Origin: Virgibacillus sp. NKC19-16
GTDB taxonomy: Bacteria; Bacillota; Bacilli; Bacillales; Amphibacillaceae
Length of the DNA: 64,000 nt
NCBI RefSeq assembly: GCF_021560035.1
Contig: NZ_CP074373.1
Coordinates: 1,670,001-1,734,000 of the forward strand
Direction of reading: 5' to 3'
Position numbers and translations under genes: made by a program. The notes under the pieces are model-generated. The model was not told the origin of the DNA. It saw only the letters and a program-made list of their open reading frames with translations, and ran no database searches. How positions within the stretch are numbered: the first letter of the stretch is position 1; each line of letters starts with the position of its first letter. Positions 56,848-64,000 of this stretch are shown one piece after another.

Positions 56848-57117
56848 GTGACTAGTGAATTTGTTTTAGCTTTGGCAGAAAGAGGCATTTATACGACATT
56901 ACTCGTTACTGGTCCACTGCTTATTTTGGCATTGGCAGTAGGACTTTTAGTAAGTATTTTTCAAGCAACAACCCAAATTCAGGAACAAACCCTGGCCTTT
57001 ATTCCAAAAATAGTGGCTGTATTAGTAGGACTGGTTTTCTTTGGGCCTTGGATGCTTACTATAATGATAGAGTTTACTACCGATTTATTTCATAATCTAA
57101 ATCAGTTTGTAGGGTAA
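56848..57117 (+). CDS. fliQ: Flagellar export gate protein FliQ
   Basis: Small gate subunit of 89 residues with two membrane hairpins (ILALAVGLLVSIFQATTQI and IPKIVAVLVGLVFFGPWML). Starts at GTG 56848; ribosome site GGAGAGGGG about ten bases upstream. 36 bp after fliP and three before fliR. Confidence 0.94.
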   Translation: MTSEFVLALAERGIYTTLLVTGPLLILALAVGLLVSIFQATTQIQEQTLAFIPKIVAVLVGLVFFGPWMLTIMIEFTTDLFHNLNQFVG

Positions 57118-57120
57118 GTT

Positions 57121-57900
57121 ATGACGGACATCATTAATATAAATAGTATCCCAGTATTTTTACTTATTTTGGTTCGTGTATTGGCCTTTTTTGTTACATT
57201 ACCATTGTTCTCATACCGGACAGTGCCATTACCATTTAAAATTGGATTTAGTTTCTTTCTCGCGTTTATTATGTTTTATACTGTTGATGCTTCTGCCATA
57301 AATATTGATGAAATGTATATATTTCTGCTTGTTAAAGAAGCGCTTGTCGGACTGTTAATTGGTTTAATCGCATTTATTATTCTATCAGCAATTCAGGTTG
57401 CCGGTGGTTTTATTGATTTTCAAATGGGTTTTGCTATCGCAAATGTAATGGACCCGCAAACAGGTGCACAAAGCCCCTTAACCGGTCAGTATCTGTATAT
57501 CTTTGCACTCCTATTCTTATTATCGGTTAATGGTCACCATTTATTAATAGATGGAATTTTTAATAGTTATCATTTCATACCGATTGATGCCTTTATCCCA
57601 TTTCAGGATAGATCAATTGCTGATTTTGTAATCGAAACGTTTAATCAAATGTTTATTATTGCATTTCAAATGGCTATACCGATCGTTGGTTGCCTGTTTT
57701 TAGTTGATGTTGCTTTAGGGATTATCGCAAGGGCAGTACCGCAGTTAAATGTTTTTGTCGTTGGGTTGCCGTTGAAAATTTTAGTGAGCTTTATTGTCAT
57801 CTTATTTTTTCTAAGCCTCTATATTGCGCTTGCAAGAAATTTATTCGAGATTATGTTTGATGCAATGCGGGGGCTGTTGCAATTGTTCGGAGGTGCTTAA
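57121..57900 (+). CDS. fliR: Flagellar export gate protein FliR
   Basis: Polytopic gate component, 259 residues with about six hydrophobic segments. GGFIDFQMGFAIANVMDPQT and QLNVFVVGLPLKILVSFI are the conserved family regions. The stop TAA is one base before the flhB TTG start, consistent with coupling. Confidence 0.94.
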   Translation: MTDIININSIPVFLLILVRVLAFFVTLPLFSYRTVPLPFKIGFSFFLAFIMFYTVDASAINIDEMYIFLLVKEALVGLLIGLIAFIILSAIQVAGGFIDFQMGFAIANVMDPQTGAQSPLTGQYLYIFALLFLLSVNGHHLLIDGIFNSYHFIPIDAFIPFQDRSIADFVIETFNQMFIIAFQMAIPIVGCLFLVDVALGIIARAVPQLNVFVVGLPLKILVSFIVILFFLSLYIALARNLFEIMFDAMRGLLQLFGGA

Positions 57901-57901
57901 C

Positions 57902-58981
57902 TTGCATTTGAGGATGGATTTACAATTTTTTGCAGGTGAAAAAACAGAAAAAGCTACCCCGAAGAAAAAACATGATGAAAGGCAAAAAGGAAAGGTAGCA
58001 AAAAGCCAGGATGTAAATACAGCTATTCTATTATTATTTACATTTATTATATTATTTGTTTTTGGCAACGCCATGAGAAACAGTATGACAACTTTATATG
58101 AGCACTCATTTACAGAGTTTATCCATTGGGAGGTAACACAAAACTCCGTTCATCAGCTATTTTCCGGAGCAACGATTGAAATAGCAAAAATACTTGCGCC
58201 AATTATGCTTGCTGCCATTATTGCGGGATTTGCTTCCAATCTTACGCAAATTGGATTTTTGTTTACTGCCAAACCGTTGAAAATGGATTTGAAAAAAATT
58301 GATCCCATTCAAGGTGCCAAAAGGATATTCTCCATACGTGCTTTAGTGGAATTAGTAAAATCATTCCTGAAAATTGTCTTTATAGGTGTTATTACATTTA
58401 TGGCGATTTGGATTTATAAAGATGAAATGATGATGCTTGCCTTTAAAAGTGCAGAAGATGCGCTTGCCTTTTTTGGGAGAGTAACCATTGTTATGGGTAT
58501 ATCAGCAACGATTGCTTTGTTATTCCTATCCATTTTTGATTATGTATATCAACGGTATGATTTTGAAAAAAACTTAAAAATGTCAAAGCAGGATGTAAAA
58601 GATGAGCATAAGAACATGGAGGGTGATCCTCTAATAAAATCCAAAATAAAGGAAAAGCAAAGGCACTTCGCTCGTCAACGGATGATGAGCGAGGTGCCAT
58701 CAGCAGATGTTGTCATTACAAATCCTACTCATTTTGCGGTAGCCATCAAGTATGATGAAACCAAAGCAGTAGCTCCGTACATTGTGGCAAAAGGAGTGGA
58801 TCAAATGGCTTTACGAATCAAAGAAATTGCCAAAGCGAACGACGTTGTAACAGTAGAAAATAGACAATTGGCACGTTCCATACATAGTGTTTTGGATATT
58901 GATGATATGATTCCAGAAGAATTCTATCAGGCCGTCGCTGAGATATTGGCCTATGTGTATCGAATAGAGAAAAAAGTTTAG
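57902..58981 (+). CDS. flhB: Flagellar export switch protein FlhB
   Basis: Membrane protein that changes export specificity from hook to filament after self-cleavage. MDLQFFAGEKTEKATPKKKHD at the start, four membrane helices, and the cleavage motif NPTHFAVAIKYD (about 265). I choose TTG 57902, six bases after CGGAGGTG; upstream in-frame starts lie inside fliR. 359 residues (B. subtilis 360). Confidence 0.94.
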   Translation: MHLRMDLQFFAGEKTEKATPKKKHDERQKGKVAKSQDVNTAILLLFTFIILFVFGNAMRNSMTTLYEHSFTEFIHWEVTQNSVHQLFSGATIEIAKILAPIMLAAIIAGFASNLTQIGFLFTAKPLKMDLKKIDPIQGAKRIFSIRALVELVKSFLKIVFIGVITFMAIWIYKDEMMMLAFKSAEDALAFFGRVTIVMGISATIALLFLSIFDYVYQRYDFEKNLKMSKQDVKDEHKNMEGDPLIKSKIKEKQRHFARQRMMSEVPSADVVITNPTHFAVAIKYDETKAVAPYIVAKGVDQMALRIKEIAKANDVVTVENRQLARSIHSVLDIDDMIPEEFYQAVAEILAYVYRIEKKV

Positions 58982-58998
58982 CATGAGGAGAGAAAATC

Positions 58999-61032
58999 AT
59001 GAAAGCACGTGATTTATCCGTACTTTTAGGCGTTATATTAATCATTATTATGTTAGTTATTCCACTACCTGGGTGGCTATTAAGTGTACTCATTTTATGT
59101 AATATTACAATAGCACTTGTTGTTATCCTAGTCTCCATGAACACACAGGAAGCTTTACAATTTTCCGTTTTTCCAACTCTCTTATTGCTGTTAACTTTAT
59201 TTCGACTAGGGTTAAATGTATCGACAACACGATCGATACTATCAGAAGCAGATGCCGGTGGGGTTGTTGACACGTTTGGGTCATTTGTTATTGGAGGTAA
59301 TCCGCTGGTTGGATTTGTTGTATTTATTATTTTAGTTATTATTCAATTTTTAGTTATTACAAAAGGCTCCGAACGTGTATCAGAAGTTGCAGCTCGTTTT
59401 ACGTTGGACGCGATGCCAGGGAAACAAATGAGTATTGATGCAGATTTAAATGCTGGATTAATAACAGAGCAACAGGCAAAAGAAAGACGCGGGAAGGTTG
59501 AGAACGAAGCAGACTTCCATGGGTCAATGGATGGTGCAAGTAAATTTGTTAAAGGTGATGCGATCGCAGGAATCATCATTGTTTTAATCAATATTATATT
59601 CGGGATTATTATCGGTATGGTTCAAATGGATATGTCTTTCCAGGAAGCTATCAATACCTTTACGCGTTTAACAGTTGGTGATGGTCTAGTAAGTCAAATT
59701 CCAGCACTATTAATCGCAACAGCAACAGGAATTGTGGTAACCAGGACTACAACCGAAGGAAATTTAGGCACAGAAGTTACAGGCCAATTACTCCAATATC
59801 CGAAATTATTATTCATTGCTGCCGGTACCATTTTTTTGCTTGGATTTACACCGATTAATTTTTTCTTGACCTCTGTCCTTGCAGGGATATTAGCACTTAG
59901 CGGCTACTTATTATTGAAACAAACAAGTGAGCCCGAAGTACCGGATATAGAGGAAGAAGATCAATCGGAAAGTTCGGCCATGAAATTGCCTGAAAATGTG
60001 GTCAGTTTATTAAATATGGATCCAATTGAATTTGAATTTGGCTATGCTCTCATACCTTTGGCAGATGCAAATCAGGGTGGCGATTTATTGGATCGTATCA
60101 TCATGATTCGCAGGCAATTGGCAATAGAGTTGGGGGTTGTAATTCCGGTTGTTCGAATACGCGATAACATACAGCTCGGTCCCAATGAATACCGGTTGAA
60201 AATAAAAGGAAACGAAGTAGCTACAGGCGAATTATTACTTGATCATTATTTGGCTATGGCACCTGACCTAGATGATGATTCTATTGATGGTATTGATGCA
60301 TTGGAACCTGCATTTGGATTACCGGCAAAGTGGATTACGGAGGATAATAAAGACGAAGCTGAGTTGTCCGGTTATACAGTAGTTGATCCACCATCGGTCG
60401 CCTCCACACATATTACCGAGGTTATAAAGCAGCATGCCCACACATTACTTGGCAGAGAGGAAACAAAGCAATTAATTGATCATTTGAAAGAAAGCCATCC
60501 AATATTAGTGGAGGAAGTTACACCAGACCCATTGCAAATTGGGGATATTCAAAAGGTCTTGGCAAAGCTACTTAAAGAGAATATTTCCATACGTAACTTA
60601 CCCATCATTTTTGAAACATTGGCCGACTTTTCCAGAATGACAAATGATACAGAGTTATTAGGCGAATATTCCAGGCAAGCTTTATCTTCACAAATCACGA
60701 AACAATTTGCTCATGAAGATTTGTCATTAAAAGTGATAACAGTATCAGGCAAAGTGGAGAAAATGATTGCCGAAAATATTCAACAGACGGAACACGGTAA
60801 TTATTTAGCTTTAGAACCGGAGTCACAACAGCTTATTATGAAAACAATTCATGAAGAGGTTGAAAAATTAGCTTTACAGGAAGAGATCTCTGTGGTGCTT
60901 TGCTCACCGGCCATTCGAATGTATCTAAAACAATTAATGGATCGTTACTTACCGCAAGTAGCTGTATTGTCCTATAATGAACTGGAGCCAAATGTACAAG
61001 TGCAAAGTGTAGGGGTGGTGAATGTAGCATGA
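58999..61032 (+). CDS. flhA: Flagellar export gate protein FlhA
   Basis: Main export gate ring protein, 677 residues. The N-terminal half has about eight membrane segments with the conserved FHIPEP-type region VAARFTLDAMPGKQMSIDAD; the C-terminal half (from about 345) is the cytoplasmic chaperone-docking domain. Ribosome site GAGGAGAG. Its stop overlaps flhF (ATGA). Confidence 0.96.
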   Translation: MKARDLSVLLGVILIIIMLVIPLPGWLLSVLILCNITIALVVILVSMNTQEALQFSVFPTLLLLLTLFRLGLNVSTTRSILSEADAGGVVDTFGSFVIGGNPLVGFVVFIILVIIQFLVITKGSERVSEVAARFTLDAMPGKQMSIDADLNAGLITEQQAKERRGKVENEADFHGSMDGASKFVKGDAIAGIIIVLINIIFGIIIGMVQMDMSFQEAINTFTRLTVGDGLVSQIPALLIATATGIVVTRTTTEGNLGTEVTGQLLQYPKLLFIAAGTIFLLGFTPINFFLTSVLAGILALSGYLLLKQTSEPEVPDIEEEDQSESSAMKLPENVVSLLNMDPIEFEFGYALIPLADANQGGDLLDRIIMIRRQLAIELGVVIPVVRIRDNIQLGPNEYRLKIKGNEVATGELLLDHYLAMAPDLDDDSIDGIDALEPAFGLPAKWITEDNKDEAELSGYTVVDPPSVASTHITEVIKQHAHTLLGREETKQLIDHLKESHPILVEEVTPDPLQIGDIQKVLAKLLKENISIRNLPIIFETLADFSRMTNDTELLGEYSRQALSSQITKQFAHEDLSLKVITVSGKVEKMIAENIQQTEHGNYLALEPESQQLIMKTIHEEVEKLALQEEISVVLCSPAIRMYLKQLMDRYLPQVAVLSYNELEPNVQVQSVGVVNVA

Positions 61033-62150
61033 AGGTAAAGAAATTCGTAGCACCAACGATGCCTGAAGCTATGAATCAAATCCGCAAAGAACTGGGCCCA
61101 GATGCGGTTATATTGAACTCAAAGGAAATCAGTAAAGGCGGATTTTTAGGGTTATTTAAAAAGGTAAGCATTGAAGTAATAGCAGCACTTGATCCTGAGC
61201 CGGCAGAAAGGAAAACAAACAAATCTATAAGACATAACCCACGTGATAACAATGGAAATGTTTCTCAAATGAAAAATAGCAACACGGAAGTACTGTATGA
61301 ACTGAAACAGTTGAAAAAAGCTCTCATGTATCAGTCGATGTCAAATGAAAATAATTACCCGGCTGATTATCAAATTGTCTATCAACAATTGCTGGAACAA
61401 GAGGTAGGTCCTGAGCTGGCCAAAGAGCTCGTGAGTAAGGTGGTTAAACAGTACACAGAAACAAAAACCACCCCAAGTCTTGACATGATTAAAGAAGAAA
61501 TAGCAAAAGAGATAAAAAATAGATTAAAGGATTTCTCTTTTAAAGGAATTGCGTATGATAAGAGAATTGCACAGTTTGTGGGCCCAACAGGAGTTGGAAA
61601 AACAACAACGCTGGCAAAAATAGCAGCAAAAAGCATACTAAAAGATAACAAAAAGGTTGCTTTTATTACCACAGACACGTATCGGATAGCAGCAATAGAA
61701 CAATTGAGGACATACGCGCGAATTCTGGATGTCCCAATAGAAGTTGCCTATACGATAGAAGATTACAAAAGCGCTATTGAATCATTTGGAAGCTATGATT
61801 TAATACTTGTTGATACAGCAGGTAGAAATTTCCGTGATAAATACTATGTAGAAGAATTACAAAATACAATTGATGTAAGTATGGATATGGATACATATCT
61901 CGTTCTGTCATTGACTGCAAAGACAAAGGATATTACTGAAATATATGATCAGTTTTCGTCAATACCCATCAAAGAAGTTATTTTCACCAAAATTGATGAA
62001 ACAAGACAGTATGGCACACTATTAAACATTGTACTGCAAAAACAAATAAGCATTGCTTATATTACAAACGGACAAGATGTACCAGATGACCTTGTTCACA
62101 TAACGCCAGGTATCATTACGAACTATATAGTGGGTGAAAATAATGTATGA
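61029..62150 (+). CDS. flhF: Flagellar placement GTPase FlhF
   Basis: SRP-family GTPase that sets flagellar position with FlhG. An N-terminal B domain is followed by the NG domain: [15 protein letters not shown] (about 187), TDTYRIAAIEQL, VDTAGRNF and FTKIDETRQYG. 373 residues. Overlaps flhA by four bases and flhG by eight. Confidence 0.95.
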   Translation: MKVKKFVAPTMPEAMNQIRKELGPDAVILNSKEISKGGFLGLFKKVSIEVIAALDPEPAERKTNKSIRHNPRDNNGNVSQMKNSNTEVLYELKQLKKALMYQSMSNENNYPADYQIVYQQLLEQEVGPELAKELVSKVVKQYTETKTTPSLDMIKEEIAKEIKNRLKDFSFKGIAYDKRIAQFVGPTGVGKTTTLAKIAAKSILKDNKKVAFITTDTYRIAAIEQLRTYARILDVPIEVAYTIEDYKSAIESFGSYDLILVDTAGRNFRDKYYVEELQNTIDVSMDMDTYLVLSLTAKTKDITEIYDQFSSIPIKEVIFTKIDETRQYGTLLNIVLQKQISIAYITNGQDVPDDLVHITPGIITNYIVGENNV

Positions 62151-62991
62151 TCAAGCATCAAGTTTGCGACGTCAGGTCCATTCAAAAGAGGCAAAAACAC
62201 TGGCTATCATAAGCGGAAAAGGTGGTGTCGGGAAGTCGAATATTGCTTTGAATTTTTCCCTGGAATTAATACGTCAGCAGAAAAAGGTGCTTTTATTTGA
62301 TTTAGATGTAGGGATGGGAAATATTGATATCTTGCTAGGATTACATGCTGAAAAGACAATTATCGACATGTTTAATGAAAAGTTATCCATTCATGAAATC
62401 ATAGAAAAAGGCCCAGGTGGATTAGCATATATTGCAGGAGGCTCCGGATTGAGTGATTTCTTTACCATGAATCAGGGAAATAGAGATTATTTTTTTGTGC
62501 AGTATCAGGAATTGACTGAGTTCTATGACTACATTCTCTTTGATATGGGGGCAGGAGCTACAAAGGATAGTATTTTCTTTATTCTTGCATCAGATGAATG
62601 TATGGTTATCACAACACCAGAGCCCACATCTATTACAGATGCTTATAGTATGGTAAAACACGTCGCGAGCAGTCAACCTGATATACCAATATATGTAGTA
62701 ATGAATCGTTCCACAACAAGTGATGGAAAGATATCCTTGGAAAGGTTCAAAAATGTAGTCGATCATTTTTTACATATTGATATTAAAATGCTTGGAATTA
62801 TACCGGAGGATAAAACTGTTTTTACCGCTGTCAGAAGGCAAATTCCATATGTCCTATTAAATGAGCAATCAACCATATCAAAAGCAACCAAACAACTGGT
62901 GCGTAACTATACAACAAATACGTCGGGAGTAAACAAAATAGAATCCACCTCTTTTGTCCAAAAATTAAAACAGTTACTGGCGGGGAGGTAA
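62143..62991 (+). CDS. flhG: MinD-like ATPase FlhG (YlxH)
   Basis: Controls flagellar number and spacing with FlhF. Deviant Walker A SGKGGVGKSNIALNFS (about 26-40), LDVGMGNIDILLGL and DMGAGATKDS are typical. ATG 62143 is preferred, five bases after GTGGGTGA; GTG 62134 is in that site. Ends 17 bp before cheW: the cheB and cheA genes found here in B. subtilis are absent. 282 residues. Confidence 0.94.
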   Translation: MYDQASSLRRQVHSKEAKTLAIISGKGGVGKSNIALNFSLELIRQQKKVLLFDLDVGMGNIDILLGLHAEKTIIDMFNEKLSIHEIIEKGPGGLAYIAGGSGLSDFFTMNQGNRDYFFVQYQELTEFYDYILFDMGAGATKDSIFFILASDECMVITTPEPTSITDAYSMVKHVASSQPDIPIYVVMNRSTTSDGKISLERFKNVVDHFLHIDIKMLGIIPEDKTVFTAVRRQIPYVLLNEQSTISKATKQLVRNYTTNTSGVNKIESTSFVQKLKQLLAGR

Positions 62992-63008
62992 CCAAGGGAG
63001 GAATTGGA

Positions 63009-63476
63009 TTGGAAAATGAAACAATAATGGGTAAAGTAATCGTTTTTCAATTAAAAGATGAAGAATACGCGGTTTCTGTACAACAAATTGGATCAATTAA
63101 ACGTATGCAGCCAATTACGAGAGTTCCGCAAACAGCTGATTTTGTTAAAGGAGTTATTAATTTACGTGGTGTAATAATCCCGATCATTGATTTAAGTGCT
63201 CGCTTTGGTATCAAGAAGACCGAGCCAAATGAAGCAACACGAATCATTATCGTAAATGTTGAGGAAAAAGAGGTAGGTCTGATTGTCGATGCGGCTACTG
63301 ATGTGATCGACATCCAAAGAAATGCGATTGAACCCGCTCTGGAAGTAGTTGGGGCTGTAGACACTAACTATATAGAAGGTGTAGTTAAGCTTGAGAGCCG
63401 TTTACTTATTTTACTCGATTTACCAAAAGTGTTAATACCTGAGGAAATAAATGTTACAAAAACAGTGGAAGGGTAG
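63009..63476 (+). CDS. cheW: Chemotaxis coupling protein CheW
   Basis: Links receptors to the CheA kinase. GKVIVFQLKDEEYAVSVQQI, ITRVPQTADFVKGVINLRG and IPIIDLSARFG are the conserved CheW features. Starts at TTG 63009, six bases after AGGGAGGA. 155 residues, full length. Apparently intact but without cheA or cheB beside it and with a decayed cheC-cheD pair behind it. Confidence 0.95.
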   Translation: MENETIMGKVIVFQLKDEEYAVSVQQIGSIKRMQPITRVPQTADFVKGVINLRGVIIPIIDLSARFGIKKTEPNEATRIIIVNVEEKEVGLIVDAATDVIDIQRNAIEPALEVVGAVDTNYIEGVVKLESRLLILLDLPKVLIPEEINVTKTVEG

Positions 63477-63486
63477 ACGTGAGGAT

Positions 63487-63701
63487 ATGAATCTTACAAC
63501 CTTACAGAAGGATGTGTTGAGGGAAATTGGCAACATCGATATGAAGCCATCCATTCATATTTCAGTCTGGATAGGGCCGGAGCTATTTTAACAGCAGGAT
63601 CAGTTGAATTGTAGCACGTAACAGATTATGTAATTATTATAGATCCAAAAATAAACAGCAATGACTCCAAGAACTACGTGCGTTACACGTTACCGTTTTG
63701 A
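63487..63701 (+). pseudogene. cheC: Remnant of CheC (CheY-P phosphatase), internally deleted
   Basis: The start is a normal CheC N-terminus, MNLTTLQKDVLREIGNI, behind GTGAGG. After GNI the expected catalytic middle (about 130 residues) is missing, and the frame stops at 63591. Two frames over, from 63540, a CheC C-terminal stretch follows: AIHSYFSLDRAGAILTAGSVE, an in-frame TAG (63612), then HVTDYVIIIDPKINSNDSKN, ending at TGA 63701. It aligns by eye with the end of B. subtilis CheC (SLDMFGAVISEGLMELSQVG). Internal deletion, frameshift and stop mean the protein is lost. Confidence 0.8.
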
Positions 63702-63796
63702 TTTAGGCGGCACTGTGCGGTAGAACAATTGAATTTGATCCTGATTCCTGTGAGTTGAAAATAAGCAAAGTAAATAAGAAGGAAATATTTATTTAA
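63700..63796 (+). pseudogene. cheD: C-terminal remnant of CheD (receptor deamidase)
   Basis: Only the last ~30 codons of CheD remain: DLGGTV (63700-63717) in one frame, then GRTIEFDPDSCELKISKVNK in the next, ending at TAA 63796. GG-x-GRTIEFDPDSG is the usual CheD C-terminal motif. One base too many before GRT (C at 63718) breaks even this piece. The whole catalytic Cys-His core is gone. It follows the cheC remnant directly, so one deletion probably removed the end of cheC and most of cheD. Confidence 0.75.
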
Positions 63797-63815
63797 TGAA
63801 GGAGGAGCGATTCTC

Positions 63816-64000
63816 ATGACAACTAATAAATCTCCTCTTGAACAAAAGTTATGGGACAAGTGGATACTTACGAAAGATAGGGATACAGCAAATGACCTCA
63901 TACAAAATTATATATACTTAGTAAGTTTCCATGTGGATAGAATTTCCAGTCACTTACCAAATAATGTAAGTAAAGATGATATGAAAAGCTTTGGCTTGAT
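63816..64000 (+). CDS. sigD: RNA polymerase sigma-D (FliA type), 3' end outside window
   Basis: Sigma factor for late flagellar, chemotaxis and autolysin genes. The first 61 codons are visible: LEQKLWDKWILTKDRDTAND, LIQNYIYLVSFHVDRISSHL and VSKDDMKSFGL, matching the start of region 2 of SigD. Ribosome site GAAGGAGGAGCG before ATG 63816. The last gene of the operon in view; it remains open as far as it can be read. Confidence 0.92.
   Translation, partial: MTTNKSPLEQKLWDKWILTKDRDTANDLIQNYIYLVSFHVDRISSHLPNNVSKDDMKSFGL

Noticed and set aside
63683-63901. Minus-strand 72-codon open frame across the cheD remnant and sigD start
   Set aside because: Antisense to identifiable CheD and SigD sequence; no ribosome site or coding character of its own.
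1-64000. Prophage, transposase, toxin-antitoxin or defence island
   Set aside because: Nearly all genes are recognised core genes in conserved order; no integrase besides XerC, no transposase and no defence-type domains were seen.

Overview
The window is a stretch of core chromosome from a low-GC, Gram-positive, spore-forming member of the Bacillaceae. The gene order is close to the Bacillus subtilis fmt-to-sigD segment: fmt-rsmB-prpC-prkC-rsgA-rpe-thiN-spoVM-rpmB-yloU-yloV-recG-fapR-plsX-fabD-fabG-acpP-rnc-smc-ftsY-ylxM-ffh-rpsP-khpA-ylqD-rimM-trmD-rplS-rbgA-rnhB-ylqG-ylqH-sucCD-dprA-topA-xerC-hslVU-codY-flagellar operon-sigD. The intact 27-residue spoVM gene points to a sporulating lineage. 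Strongly acidic extracellular domains (PrkC) and the style of the interspersed repeats would fit a halotolerant genus of the Oceanobacillus/Virgibacillus type, but that placement is inference.

Layout. 1-7.3 kb: translation initiation and rRNA methylation genes, the PrpC/PrkC phosphatase-kinase pair, ribosome assembly GTPase RsgA, Rpe, ThiN and SpoVM. 7.4-11.5 kb: rpmB (minus strand), a structured repeat in front of the Asp23-family gene, fatty acid kinase fakA, and a purine permease (minus strand) where B. subtilis carries sdaAB-sdaAA. 11.6-18.1 kb: recG, the FapR-controlled fatty acid/phospholipid genes with a recognisable promoter and FapR operator, and rnc. 18.1-25 kb: smc, ftsY and the SRP genes ylxM-ffh, then a second, larger structured repeat. 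25.3-31.9 kb: ribosomal proteins S16 and L19 with their maturation and tRNA-modification genes, signal peptidase, rbgA, rnhB. 32-42 kb: sucCD, dprA, topA, an unrecognised small gene where trmFO is expected, xerC-hslVU-codY. 42.3-64 kb: one long flagellar/chemotaxis operon running into the start of sigD.

The most notable feature is decay within the flagellar/chemotaxis operon. fliP is broken by a single-base deletion. cheB and cheA are missing between flhG and cheW. cheC and cheD are reduced to about 310 bp of recognisable remnants with internal deletions, an in-frame stop and a frameshift. cheW, cheY, fliY and all other flagellar genes are open. A second one-base frameshift breaks khpA. The two isolated frameshifts could be sequencing errors; the cheC-cheD remnant cannot be explained that way. 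I found no phage, CRISPR array, transposase or rRNA/tRNA gene, and no clear new multi-gene system. The least explained pieces are the two GC-rich structured repeats (7923-8100 and 24863-25184), the unknown gene at 37629-37943 and the promoter-dense intergenic region behind it.
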